64,000 bases of DNA, taken from Selaginella moellendorffii (Eukaryota; Streptophyta; Lycopodiopsida; Selaginellales; Selaginellaceae). The notes below the pieces were generated by a model. It searched no databases. It worked only from the letters and a program-made list of their open reading frames with translations, and had not been told where the DNA came from. The position numbers were made by a program, and so were the translations under genes. Below are positions 22,373 through 36,386 of this stretch, piece by piece (positions within the stretch are counted from its first letter, which is position 1; each line of letters begins with the position of its first letter). The stretch is from assembly GCF_000143415.4 (NCBI RefSeq), contig NW_003314300.1, forward strand, positions 656,825 to 720,824. The letters run 5' to 3'.

Positions 22373-22824
22373 GACAATAGCTGATCTGATCGATCAGCCC
22401 CCCTCCCCCGTTTGCCCCAATTGCTGTAGCCAGAGGGAGCACCTGGCTCGCAAATTCCTCCGGATTCAAGCTGCTGGTTGCACTTGATCAGCTCCAAGAG
22501 TGCTTGCTGCTAGCGAATATAATCGGGGACACAAGGGGGATGCAAACGCATTTGAAGTTCAAAAGCTCAATATGCTTCTTTCTGGCACACGAAGTTTCCT
22601 CACAGTCTTGTCCAACTCGGAAATAAAGATAGCACGAAATGTGTGCCTCGTACTCCTCGCAACTATAGTCAACTATGAGTTGCGTGCCTCAGACTCTTCG
22701 CCCGGACGAGAGAGGCCGGAGCATTCCATCAGTGCATGGTTTTTTTACGGTCTCGATCAGTGATGCGGTCACTATTTGGCCAACGCGATTCCAACCCATG
22801 GCAAGCTAGTCTTAGACGGATCTT
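22373..22824. other. Intergenic between lectin pseudogene and duplicated segment
   Basis: No gene recognised. The stretch separates the lectin remnant from the start of the inverted-duplication arm B. Confidence 0.4.
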
Positions 22825-22936
22825 GACTTTTACCAATGGCAAGTGGGAGGTTCTTAAATTCTCTTCAAAGCTTGGGATTCATATTTCTGTGGCTGTAGCC
22901 TACAAGTATCCACTTCCTTCTGATGCAAGTGATTGA
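22825..22936 (+). pseudogene. Decayed copy of AtuA-like exon 4
   Basis: The frame EVLKFSSKLGIHISVAVAYK then YPLPSD matches exon 4 of the AtuA-like gene (18156-18056 minus), with a few changes (L to F, E to K). The splice donor that follows has changed from GTAAGTG to GCAAGTG. Upstream exons are missing and the remaining 90 bp to the OPR copy hold only scraps of the original gene. It is oriented toward OPR copy B, as the intact gene is toward copy A, so it shows the duplication originally covered both genes. Confidence 0.82.
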
Positions 22937-23027
22937 TATGGCTCGATTTTTATCCGATGTACCTACAGCAAGGTCGGCCTTGGAGCACCTCCTTGGAGGT
23001 GTTGCTCTTTAACTTGTCCTTGCAGCA

Positions 23028-24345
<1,318 letters not shown>

Positions 24346-24503
24346 CATCAATATTTTTTATCTATCTTACTCCATTTCTATGCCTTTTCTTTGTAAGATC
24401 GTCAGGATGGAAACTTGTGTTGATAGATTGTGAAAACGTGTTAATAGACAATGAGAAACATACTTCGATTGAACAAACGAAAGAAAGCATGATTTAGCAT
24501 CTT

Positions 24504-26483
24504 TCACTCAGCAAGTAATCCCCAGATGTTTTTTTCAATTGGATAGCACGTCCACTGCGCATCCCCCAAGTCGTATTCCATCACCCTGCTCGTCTCCAGC
24601 GAGTCTTTGTTCTCCATCACATTCACAAATATCTTGCTCACACCGTCAGTGCACAAAGAAATACACCCTTGCCATGCCCGAGCTTTGATCGTGGTCACAA
24701 GTTTGCTCCTCGTCCCTTCACCATCCTTGACCTCCCAAATCTCTACTGTCTCAGTGTCTTCAATGTCAAGCGATCTTCCCACCACAAACAGCCTCCCGCC
24801 ACAAGCAACCATGCTTGATCTCACGTTCTTGTTTCGACCATCGGGCTCAGTGGGCGAGAGAACTCCATCCTTTGGAAAGATATCGTCCCACACATTGTTA
24901 ACGCTGTCATACGCAATCACCCGCATCTTGTTGTTGAGCCTCCAACCCTTGACACCCTCTGGCACTTTCCCCCTGTAGAACTGGATGCTAGACAAGTAAA
25001 TTTTGTCCCTGCAGCTGGAGCTCGGCCCAGAGACCGAGCAATGCCAGCCGTAGCTCCGGGCGTCAACTCTGCATGGGCCTATCGGCACGTCCCACGACTT
25101 CGTAAGGGAGTTGTATCGGTGTACGTGAGCATTGGATTCTTCCGAGTTAACTGTCTCCAGGAAGAAGTAATACAGAAAGTACGTGCCGGGCGCTTGCTGC
25201 TGCTGCTTCAGAGTTATGCCAATGAATTCACAAGGGAAGGGAGAATATTCGTCACTCTCTTTTTGTTTTGTTGCCTTGTTCTGTATATCCTGGCCGAAGG
25301 TGGTGATGTTTGGGATTTCCTCCCAGCAGTACGTATCTGTGCTGCCAATATAGATCCGTGCAGGGAATTGTACTAAGGCACGATACTTCCGTAACTCCGG
25401 CACGCAAATCAGTCCCAGCTCTTTCAACAACGCTCCTTCCGCAGGCTTACAATCACAAGAACGAGGAAGCTCGAGAGCGCGTACGCTTGAATTCGAGATC
25501 AGCCATAGCACTGATCCATCTTGACAAGGCACAGCCTGTCGTGTTATGTGAATTGCCTTGACAATGTGAGGCTTGCAAGGACGATGCTTATGACCCGAAA
25601 ACATCCTCTTTCCACCCTCTCTTTCTTTGTTAGAACCATAGCTCGACCACTCGTTGCTCTCGATGTGGTACTCAATAACACGTCCCGGAGTGCGTGCTAT
25701 GATCTTGTGGTTTCCATCACTTGCGAAGAGGATGGTCGTGTTTCTGGCGTTGTAAAAATACTCGGAGATGCAAATCATTTTGTCCGCCACCAATTTCCAG
25801 ACCCTCAAGAACCTGTGGCATGAGGTTCTACCGATTACGTACAAGCTCCCGCGGCACACAACCAGTGTGGGGTCAATGATTGAGTGACTGGAACGAATAT
25901 CCCAGCCGCCTTTGTCGACGAGAACTCCCTGATTCACGCCCTCCAGTTCTTCGCTGTCCATGTCATATGTTGCAATATCCATCGTCACACAACTGCCAGT
26001 AGCAATGTAAGCCTTGGATCCATCAGCCGCGAGCATAAAAGAGCAGCGTCGCAAATTCCACTCCTTCTTGCAACTCCACAAACCCGTCTCCGAATCAAAC
26101 ACCACTACCCGGATGAAGGTTGAATCTTTGGAGATGAACCCAAACAGCTTGTAAGCAAAGAAGTTCCCCACCACCTTGTGTCTCATAGCAAACCCTATGA
26201 AGTATTCACCCCGGCTGATCTCGCTCAGCTGTATGGTTCTCCAGTTTTCCAGCAGTGGATTGCCAACAACAACAAAGGAAGCAGAAAGACTTTTCGAATT
26301 ATACTCATCCGAGGTCGCCTGATACAAGCACAGAAGGCCCAAAGCGTTTTCGATGGCTCCAACCTCCATGCCTGCACAGTTTTCCGGGAGATTGAAAAAC
26401 TCCTCAGTATGCGTCGATAGATCATAAGCCCAGAGCTTGTAAGGCCTGTCCCACCGTGGGCTGGACGTCGCAAACAACCACAT
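24504..26483 (-). CDS. Kelch-like beta-propeller protein, copy 1
   Basis: Single exon, 659 residues, ATG at 26483 on the minus strand. The sequence starts MWLFATSSPRWDRPYKLWAY and is made of repeated blades with patterns such as YDLSTHTEEFFNLPENCAGM, VVVFDSETGLWSCKKEW, DIATYDMDSEEL, GGRLFVVGRSLDIEDTETVE and MEYDLGDAQWTCYP. These fit a galactose-oxidase/kelch-type propeller. There is no F-box at the N-terminus, unlike many plant kelch proteins, so a role as an SCF substrate receptor is not supported. The protein is long enough for two propellers. It is convergent with OPR copy B and divergent from a truncated aminotransferase exon (ATG 26549). The function is unknown. Confidence 0.8.
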   Translation of the reverse strand: MWLFATSSPRWDRPYKLWAYDLSTHTEEFFNLPENCAGMEVGAIENALGLLCLYQATSDEYNSKSLSASFVVVGNPLLENWRTIQLSEISRGEYFIGFAMRHKVVGNFFAYKLFGFISKDSTFIRVVVFDSETGLWSCKKEWNLRRCSFMLAADGSKAYIATGSCVTMDIATYDMDSEELEGVNQGVLVDKGGWDIRSSHSIIDPTLVVCRGSLYVIGRTSCHRFLRVWKLVADKMICISEYFYNARNTTILFASDGNHKIIARTPGRVIEYHIESNEWSSYGSNKEREGGKRMFSGHKHRPCKPHIVKAIHITRQAVPCQDGSVLWLISNSSVRALELPRSCDCKPAEGALLKELGLICVPELRKYRALVQFPARIYIGSTDTYCWEEIPNITTFGQDIQNKATKQKESDEYSPFPCEFIGITLKQQQQAPGTYFLYYFFLETVNSEESNAHVHRYNSLTKSWDVPIGPCRVDARSYGWHCSVSGPSSSCRDKIYLSSIQFYRGKVPEGVKGWRLNNKMRVIAYDSVNNVWDDIFPKDGVLSPTEPDGRNKNVRSSMVACGGRLFVVGRSLDIEDTETVEIWEVKDGEGTRSKLVTTIKARAWQGCISLCTDGVSKIFVNVMENKDSLETSRVMEYDLGDAQWTCYPIEKNIWGLLAE

Positions 26484-26548
26484 GGTATAAACCAATCAAC
26501 CAAACCCTAGATAGAAAAAGCTTTTGGTATAAGCCCTAATCAAGCAAA

Positions 26549-26785
26549 ATGGAGCGAGTAGTGGCGGCCGAGCACGCTGCATTTGGATCTTTCGATGGCC
26601 TGCGAAGAGCTCAGCCGCGATCGCGCAGCTGCGCTCCAAATGCCGGCGGGAATCTCACTCCATTTCTATGCCTTTCCTTTGTAAGATCGTCAGGATGGAA
26701 ACTTATGTTGATAGATTGTGAAAACGTGTTAAGAGACAATGAGAAACATACTTCGATTGAACAAACGAAAGAAAGCCTGATTTAG
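26549..26785 (+). pseudogene. Truncated DapL exon 1 fused to kelch 3' flank (78-residue chimeric frame)
   Basis: The tandem duplication copied the aminotransferase start and the first 35 codons (MERVVAAEHAAFGSFDGLRR, ending APNAGGN) and joined them at about 26654 to the kelch 3' flanking DNA. The frame stays open for a further 43 codons and stops at 26785. The copied divergent promoter, including its telo-box, is intact. Either this is a dead fragment or a new, transcribed chimeric gene; no domain is recognised in the added tail. Confidence 0.75.
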
Positions 26786-26791
26786 CATCTT

Positions 26792-28753
26792 TCACTCAGC
26801 AAGTAATCCCCATATGTTTTCTTCAATTGGATAGCACGTCCACTGCGCATCCCCCAAGTCGTATTCCATCACCCTGCTCGTCTCCAGCGAGAATTTGTTC
26901 TCCATCACATTCACAAATATCTTGCTCACACCGTCAGTGCACAAAGAAATACACCCTTGCCATGCCCGAGCTTTGATCGTGGTCACAAGTTTGCTCGTCC
27001 CTTCACCATCCTTGACCTCCCAAATCTCTACTGTCTCAGTGTCTTCAATGTCAAGCGATCTTCCCACCACAAACAGCCTCCCGCCACAAGCAACCATGCT
27101 TGATCTCACGTTCTTGTTTCGACCATCGGGCTCAGTGGGCGAGAGAACTCCATCCTTTGGAAAGATATCGTCCCACACATTGTTAACGCTGTCATACGCA
27201 ATCGCCCGCATCTTGTTGTTGAGCCTCCAACCCTTGACACCCTCTGGCACTTTCCCCCTGTAGAACTGGATGCTAGACAAGTAAATTTTGTCCCTGCAGC
27301 TGGAGCTCGGCCCAGAGACCGAGCAATGCCAGCCGTAGCTCCGGGCGTCAACTCTGCATGGGCCTATCGGCACGTCCCACGACTTCGTAAGGGAGTTGTA
27401 TCGGTGTACGTGAACATTGGATTCTTCCAAGTTAACTGTCTCCAGGAAGAAGTAATACAGAAAGTACGTGCCGGGCGCTTGCTGCTGCTGCTTCAGAGTT
27501 ATGCCAATGAATTCACAAGGGAAGGGAGAATATTCGTCACTCTCTTTTTGTTTTGTTGCCTTGTTCTGTATATCCTGGCCGAAGGTGGTGATGTTTGGGA
27601 TTTCCTCCCAGCAGTACGTATCTGTGCTGCCAATATAGATCCGTGCAGGGAATTGTACTAAGGCACGATACTTCCGTAACTCCGGCACGCAAATCAGTCC
27701 CAGCTCTTTCAACAACGCTCCTTCCGCAGGCTTACAATCACAAGAACGAGGAAGCTCGAGAGCGCGTACGCTTGAATTCGAGATCAGCCATAGCACTGAT
27801 CCATCTTGACAAGGCACAGCCTGTCGTGTTATGTGAATTGCCTTGACAATGTGAGGCTTGCAAGGACGATGCTTATGACCCGAAAACATCCTCTTTCCAC
27901 CCTCTCTTTCTTTGTTAGAACCATAGCTCGACCACTCGTTGCTCTCGATGTGGTACTCAATAACATGTTCCGGAGTGCGTGCTATGATCTTGTGGTTTCC
28001 ATCACTTGCGAAGAGGATGGTCGTGTTTCTGGCGTTGTAAAAATACTCGGAGATGCAAATCATTTTGTCCGCCACCAATTTCCAGACCCTCAAGAACCTG
28101 TGGCATGAGGTTCTACCGATTACGTACAAGCTCCCGCGGCACACAACCAGTGTGGGGTCAATGATTGAGTGACTGGAACGAATATCCCAGCCGCCTTTGT
28201 CGACGAGAACTCCCTGATTCACGCCCTCCAGTTCTTCGCTGTCCATGTCATATGTTGCAATATCCATCGTCACACAACTGCCAGTAGCAATGTAAGCCTT
28301 GGATCCATCAGCCGCGAGCATAAAAGAGCAGCGTCGCAAATTCCACTCCTTCTTGCAACTCCACAAACCCGTCTCCGAATCAAACACCACTACCCGGATG
28401 AAGGTTGAATCTTTGGAGATGAACCCAAACAGCTTGTAAGCAAAGAAGTTCCCCACCACCTTGTGTCTCATAGCAAACCCTATGAAGTATTCACCCCGGC
28501 TGATCTCGCTCAGCTGTATGGTTCTCCAGTTTTCCAGCAGTGGATTGCCAACAACAACAAAGGAAGCAGAACGACTTTTCGAATCATACTGATACAAGCA
28601 CAGAAGGCCCAAAGCGTTTTCGATGGCTCCAACCACCATGCCTGCACAGTTTTCCGGGAGATTGAAAAACTCCTCAGTATGCGTCGATAGATCATAAGCC
28701 CAGAGCTTGTAAGGCCTGTCCCACCGTGGGCTGGACGTCGCAAACAACCACAT
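26792..28753 (-). CDS. Kelch-like beta-propeller protein, copy 2
   Basis: Single exon, 653 residues, ATG at 28753 on the minus strand. It is nearly identical to copy 1. Differences include loss of five codons around residue 56 (LYQATSDEYNSKSL becomes LYQYDSKSR) and of one Arg near the end (GTRSKLV becomes GTSKLV), all in frame, so both copies remain open. The same blade patterns are visible and no F-box is present. Its ATG is only 68 bp from the LL-diaminopimelate aminotransferase ATG on the opposite strand. This copy has the original promoter arrangement; copy 1 arose from it or with it by tandem duplication. Confidence 0.8.
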   Translation of the reverse strand: MWLFATSSPRWDRPYKLWAYDLSTHTEEFFNLPENCAGMVVGAIENALGLLCLYQYDSKSRSASFVVVGNPLLENWRTIQLSEISRGEYFIGFAMRHKVVGNFFAYKLFGFISKDSTFIRVVVFDSETGLWSCKKEWNLRRCSFMLAADGSKAYIATGSCVTMDIATYDMDSEELEGVNQGVLVDKGGWDIRSSHSIIDPTLVVCRGSLYVIGRTSCHRFLRVWKLVADKMICISEYFYNARNTTILFASDGNHKIIARTPEHVIEYHIESNEWSSYGSNKEREGGKRMFSGHKHRPCKPHIVKAIHITRQAVPCQDGSVLWLISNSSVRALELPRSCDCKPAEGALLKELGLICVPELRKYRALVQFPARIYIGSTDTYCWEEIPNITTFGQDIQNKATKQKESDEYSPFPCEFIGITLKQQQQAPGTYFLYYFFLETVNLEESNVHVHRYNSLTKSWDVPIGPCRVDARSYGWHCSVSGPSSSCRDKIYLSSIQFYRGKVPEGVKGWRLNNKMRAIAYDSVNNVWDDIFPKDGVLSPTEPDGRNKNVRSSMVACGGRLFVVGRSLDIEDTETVEIWEVKDGEGTSKLVTTIKARAWQGCISLCTDGVSKIFVNVMENKFSLETSRVMEYDLGDAQWTCYPIEENIWGLLAE

Positions 28754-28821
28754 GGTATAAACCAATCAATCAAACCCTAGCCCTAGATAGAAGCTTTTGG
28801 TATAAGCCCTAATCAAGCAAA
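28754..28821. promoter_or_regulatory. 68-bp divergent promoter between kelch copy 2 and DapL
   Basis: The gap holds AAACCCTA at 28772-28779, followed at once by GCCCTAG, and GCCCTAA at 28806-28812, all related to the plant telomere repeat. A TATAA-like GGTATAA occurs on both sides. The same block is copied at 26484-26548 with AAACCCTA at 26502-26509. Transcription in both directions must start within or across this short gap. Confidence 0.65.
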
Positions 28822-30689
<1,868 letters not shown>

Positions 30690-31086
30690 AAGCTTTTCAC
30701 GGAGAAAATGAGAAGAGCAAGATCAAAACAAGAACAAAGAACTCCTCCAAGAACTCCAAGTCAGACAAAGCAACGATTTTTTTTCCTGGGAATTTTCCAC
30801 CGAGAGAGCGATTTGATGTTTCGGGCAGTATTAAATCGTTCTTCTCGTGCCACACCCATCGCAGCTTTTGCGAAAAGTCTATCTTTTTGGCACGAGGAAT
30901 CTCCCCAGTGTAAGATCTTGCTAGTGTAACCAACACCACCATTAAAAATCTTTGTTGACGATGACGTAGGGGTGGGTCATCCACGTGTAGCGCCAGGATT
31001 GACGCCAGCGGAATGTTCTATTGAAGATCATATATTTTCACGATTGTATGGAGTGGAGTTTCTAGGTTTTTCGGCGATCGATTGGA
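30690..31086. promoter_or_regulatory. DapL 3' flank and promoter of the VIP1 gene
   Basis: This contains the 3' UTR of the aminotransferase gene, then promoter sequence for the next gene. ACGT-core elements typical of bZIP or bHLH binding are close together: TGACGT at 30962-30967 and CACGTG at 30982-30987, about 100 bp before the VIP1 ATG. No other gene was seen. Confidence 0.5.
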
Positions 31087-34000
31087 ATGGTGGACGATGG
31101 CGCCAGGGCCAGCGGCTCCAGGCGCGGTGTCTTCGATTCGGATGACTACGACACTGACAATGGGAGCGATGGATCCTTGGGAAGCAGCGATTGCAAAGGC
31201 AGCGATGCCAGCTTCGATGTCTTCTCCAAGATTATCATCGGCGTCTGTGTCATGGAGAAGAAGGTGCGTTTCTTTGGAGCTTGTAGCAGCTACTGGATTC
31301 TAGGCAAAGAATGCTCGAGCTCTTTCGAGAGATTTTGGTGATTCTGTTCTAATCCCGTTTTTGGATGAAGGCATTGTCTCCTCCGATGACGGAAATCTTG
31401 AATCGTCTACGCTCTTTTGGAGAGTTTGAGGTAAAACTGAGCTGCGATTTTGCGAATGCCGCGTTTTTTGATTCGTCTCTGTGCGGCGTAGATCATCAAC
31501 TTCGGAGATAAAGTCATTCTCGAGGAGCCCGTGGAAGAGTTAAGTCGCAAAGTTTGACATTTCTTGTTCTTAACGTTTTTTTCTTTTCTCCAGATGGCCC
31601 GTGTGTGATTGCCTTATCGCATTTTATTCGTCTGGTTTTCCCTTGCAAAAGGCAGAAGCATACGCGCAATTGAGAAAGTGAGTATCGTTTTCTTTTTTCT
31701 TTTCTTTTTTCTCTACTTTTTCCAGATTGTCAAAAAGTGCTTATCATTTCAGGCCTTTTCTTGTTAATGAATTGGAACCCCAGCATCTTTTGCATGACAG
31801 GCGCAAAGTTTATTCGGTACTATTCCTTCTTTTTTACTTTCTTTATTGGTGAAGGGACTACAACTTTTTTCGTTCTCGTTGTGTGTAGCGGCTGGAAGAA
31901 TATGGGATAACCATTCCAAACTATGCTTTGGTGAATAGAGAGTTTCCAAACCAGGAACTGGAATATTTCTTGGAGGAAGAGGATTACATCGAAGTGAATG
32001 GCAAAAGAATTTTTAAGCCATTTGTTGAAAAGCCTGTGAATGGTGCGTATAGAACTTCATATATACAGGTTTCACTAAAGTGGCTATGCAAGCAGGAGAT
32101 AATCACAGCGTCATGATCTACTATCCTAGCGCTGCTGGCGGTGGAATGAAAGAGCTTTTCCGCAAGGTGATGAAGCATTAAGCAAAATGTAACCTCTTAC
32201 CCGATGTATTAATGCCGCAGATTGGAAATCGTTCAAGTGAGTTTCATCCCGAGATAAGACGAGTTCGAAGAGAAGGCTCTTATATCTATGAGGAGTTTAT
32301 GCCAACTGGGGGAACAGATGTCAAGGTAGACAACTCAACTTCTTGTTCTTAGCAGCCGCCTCTTCTGAACTGCAGGTATACACTGTTGGACCAGAATATG
32401 CTCATGCTGAGGCACGAAAATCACCTGTTGTTGACGGGGTTGTTTTGAGAAGTCCCGATGGAAAAGAGGTACAAGAAGTTGTTTGTTTCCTAATTCTTAA
32501 AATAGCTTGGCACAGATACGATACCCAGTACTACTGACGCCAGCCGAGAAGCAGATGGCCCGAGAAGTCTGTGTGTCTTTTGGCCAAGCAGTAAGTACAT
32601 TTGGTAACTTCCAAGTGGAAGAGTTCTCATTTTAACGTTTTGGCAGGTGTGTGGTTTTGACCTCTTGCGATCTCAAGGGAGGTCTTATGTTTGCGATGTC
32701 AATGGATGGAGTTTTGTAAAAAACTCGTACAAGTAGGCAATGTTGTCCATGTTAAACTTGCTGCAACTTGCTTTCTTAGGTACTACGATGACGCTGCATG
32801 TGTTTTAAGAACCATGTTTTTGGAGGCTAAGGCACCACACCTTTCAAAGATTCCGCCCTGCCTCTCCTGGAGCGAACCCAGGCCACTTGAATTACCACGA
32901 CAGGGAAGTAGCGTGATGTCCGGTACTTTTGGACAATCCGAGGAGTTGCGCTGTGTCATAGCCGTCTTACGCCAGTAAGTGTTCCTTTTCTGCCTCCATT
33001 GTGCTCACTTGTCAGCTGTCAGTGGTGATCGGACCCCCAAGCAGAAAGTAAAAATGAAAGTCACGCAAGATAGGCTACTGAACTTAATGCTAAAATATAA
33101 CGGCGGAAGACCAAGAGCGGAGGTAAGCTAGCTCAGAAACTTTAATATGATTTGCTAATGCTTTCTATGCAGGCAAAGCTGAAAAGCGCTGTTCAATTGC
33201 AAGATCTTCTGGATGCTACAAGAATGCTTGTACCAAGAGCAAGGTTTGAGTTAGATCTTTTCCCTTCGCCCGAGGATTCTTATACTTGCATATGATGTTT
33301 CAAGATCTGGAAAGGAAAGCGACAGTGAGGCTGAGGACCTTGAACATGCAGAAAAATTGCGACATGTCAAGGCAGTTTTGGAAGAGGTACATACTAATTG
33401 TTGGTACTGACTTGTTCTAATAACTTGTTCTAATAGGGTGGCCATTTTTCTGGGATTTACCGGAAAGTGCAACTTAAGCCTCAAAAGTGGCAGGAAGCCA
33501 CAGATGGTGAAGAGGAAAGACCAACTGAGGCGCTTATGGTTCTGAAGTACGGTGGTGTTCTTACACACGCCGGAAGGAAACAGGTTCGATGTGTAATGAA
33601 TTTTACATATTCTCACTTTGCTGCTTCCAGGCCGAAGAGCTTGGACGTTCTTTTCGGAACACTATGTATCCAGGTAGAGTTTAACTATAGCCTTAACCGA
33701 ATTTTCATTGTTCATTTTTTTGCAGGGGAGGGAACTGGATTGCTTCGTCTGCATAGCACTTATCGTCACGATTTAAAGATCTATAGCTCGGATGAAGGGC
33801 GGGTGCAGGTGATCGTTTTTCTCCTTTTCGTTCTTATGCAGATGTAACATGATAATCGGTACCAGATGTCATCTGCAGCCTTTGCAAAAGGTCTTCTTGA
33901 TTTAGAGGGCCCCCTGACGCCTATCCTGGTACTATAACTTTGCAGTGACATTATATGGCCTCACCATCTTTTGGCAGGTTTCGCTTGTAAGCAAAGATTC

Positions 34001-35956
34001 ACCAATGCTTGATGGACTAGATACAGCCAGTATCGAAATGGAGGAGGCGAAGGTAAAATAATAGTCGTTGATGTATGCTTTAACAGTTTGCTTGCAGGCC
34101 AAGCTGTACGAAATCATGATGGCTGGCCAATCATGTTGCGAATGCACAAATGAGCCTTGGATGGTAGATGGCGCTGGACTACCTCCCAACGCTCTGGAGT
34201 TGATGAAGGAAATGGTATTTCTTTCCTGTTTTTGGAACAATCTCAGCATTGACCCGATTTTATAGGTACATCTGACAAAGAAAATTACCGCACAAGTCAA
34301 GCTCCTCTGCAAGGCGGAAGAGGAGCGGCTGGCCGATGGTTTAAATGAAGAAATACCTCCATACGATCAAGCCAGGGCTTTGGGGAAGACGAACATGGAT
34401 GTGGACCGAATTTCTGCCGGTTTGCCTTGCGGCAGTGAAGGCTTTCTTCTTATGTATGCACGTTGGAAGAAACTCGAGCGTGACATATATAATGAGCGTA
34501 AAGAGTAAGTGGTCTATTAGTGTTATCAGACGTGAGGCGAATTTCCTGATTTGCAGGCGCTACGACATAAGCAAGGTTCCGGATGTGTACGATTCTTCCA
34601 AGTAAGGAATGTTCCTTTGACTGCATTATATCTTTCTCACGATTTCTCGCAGGTACGATCTTCTACACAATGCTCATCTAAAACTGGATGGTCTCGAAGA
34701 CCTTTACACGGTGGCAAAGGTGCAATGTCAAAACGGATTTAAGGAATGCTAAATTCGTGTTCGCATGTGTCCAATACAGGCACTAGCAGATGGAGTCATA
34801 CCGAATGAATATGGTATAAACCCAAAGCACAAACTGAAAATTGGATCGAAGGTACTGCTTATTGATACTTTATACGCGTTCTAATCACTCTCCTGCTTCC
34901 TTTGTACCTAGATTTGCCGTCGATTGCTGGGGAAGATTTTGATAGATCTGAGGAACACCAGAGAAGAGGCTATCAGTGTTGCAGAGTTGAAAAACGAAGA
35001 AGTTAAAATAAATCCAGATTCTGTTGGCCCACCCAAGGGGAAACATGAGGAGGACAATAAGTCTCAAAAATCTAGTGTGAAGAGTGATTCTCGGAGGTCC
35101 AGTTTGACGAGTGAGAAGTCTAATACAGACGATCACGACGACAAAGAAACGCAATATCGCCTCGATCCAAAGTAAGTTTTTTCTTTCGTTTTCTCTTTGG
35201 ATCGCTCTAAACCACTTTGATGTTTCTACACAGATACGCAAATGTTAAAACACCTGAAAGGCACGTCCGCACTCGGCTGTACTTTACTTCGGTACGCTCC
35301 TTTTGTGCTCGTCAATTTCTTAACTTGGCTGTACCGCTTTGATATCTAGGAATCCCATATACACTCGCTGATAAACGTGCTACGTTACTGCCATCTCGAC
35401 GATTCGTTGGAAGGAGAACCTCCACTTGTATCAACTGAGGCGCTGGAGGAGATTTTCGAGACAAAAGAGCTTGACTACTTGACTCACGTCGTCCTACGGC
35501 TTTACGAAAACACGGAGGTAAACGAATTTCACCTTTGTTTTGCTGTGGACTTACACTTCTTTCATTTGCTAAAACGCAGGTAGCGCTGGAAAGTCCTCGG
35601 CGATTTAGAATCGAGATTATGTTCAGCTGTGGTGCTGCTTTGAGTCCTTTGGAGGTACATTACTTGTGACAAAAGTTTAGAGCGGTGCTAATGCGAGATA
35701 TATGATCCAGGCATCCCCACGGTTTCGGGATCACACACTCCCGGTGCTGTCGCCCTCAACACTCCAGGAAGAGGGAGCTTTCCTGTCCTTGAACAGGCTG
35801 GAGAAGATGATCCGCGCGTTTGCCATGCCGGCGGAGGACTTCCCTCCGGCAACAACGCCGCAAGGATTCTCGGGGCTCTTCGTCAAAGGAGGTGGTGTTC
35901 TCGAGCGCCTTGCTAGCCTGTGGCCGTTTAATAAGAACGCCAACCTGAAAGCCTGA
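31087..35956 (+). CDS. VIH-like: VIP1/PPIP5K diphosphoinositol pentakisphosphate kinase (inositol pyrophosphate synthase)
   Basis: Thirty exons with introns of about 45-105 bp give 1073 residues, close to plant VIH1/VIH2. Exons run 31087-31263, 31371-31430, 31492-31538, 31594-31677 and so on to 35711-35956; every join keeps frame. The N-terminal ATP-grasp kinase shows [77 protein letters not shown] and [20 protein letters not shown]. The C-terminal histidine-phosphatase domain has [36 protein letters not shown] and FTSESHIHSL. These bifunctional enzymes make and break the 1-pyrophosphate of InsP8, linking phosphate status and jasmonate signalling in plants. A Ser/Lys-rich insert ([15 protein letters not shown], exon 26) interrupts the phosphatase domain, as is usual. 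The catalytic RHG motif is intact, so both activities may be present. Confidence 0.96.
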
Positions 35957-36386
35957 GATATGATTGACAAGCTCTTCCACCGTTCCGATGACTTGACAAC
36001 ATCAAAGTAAAGTTTTGACAACGAGGAACAAACAGTAAGTCTGGTCGGTAAGAGGCTGATTTGCGAGTGACGGTCGAGGATGGTCTGGTTTTCTCTTTAC
36101 CTTCCGACTAATCTATAGTTTTTGTAGGCTTAGATATCATCTAAGTCCTTGAACTGGTGCCAAAATTTTCCCAACTGGCTAGTTCGCTCAAGAGGAGGTA
36201 CTGTTAATTTGCTTGCTTGTTCTTGAGAGGCTTTTCTTGGTTTTCTTGTCTCTGTGTTGTTGAGCTGTCGGGAAATTTATAGCTTGTTCTTGGCGTTTGC
36301 AGGGAAATTTATGGCAGCAAGGTCTAACTTTCCACCCAAGTGCTTACACTTCAAGCGCTAGAAATTTTGTAAATGTAAAGTGCGGT
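35957..36386. other. Spacer between VIP1 and ankyrin-like gene; holds left flanking repeat
   Basis: It carries the VIP1 3' flank and, at about 36132-36225, one copy of a direct repeat whose second copy is at 37998-38082. No gene was seen. Confidence 0.5.

Noticed and set aside
24607-28690. Series of plus-strand open frames across the kelch genes
   Set aside because: They are antisense shadows repeated in both tandem copies, without splice sites or domains.
31492-31594. Missing donor after VIP1 exon 3
   Set aside because: A GTTAAG donor after GTGGAAGA at 31538 joins to ATGG and gives EEW-PVCDCL in frame, so no break is needed.
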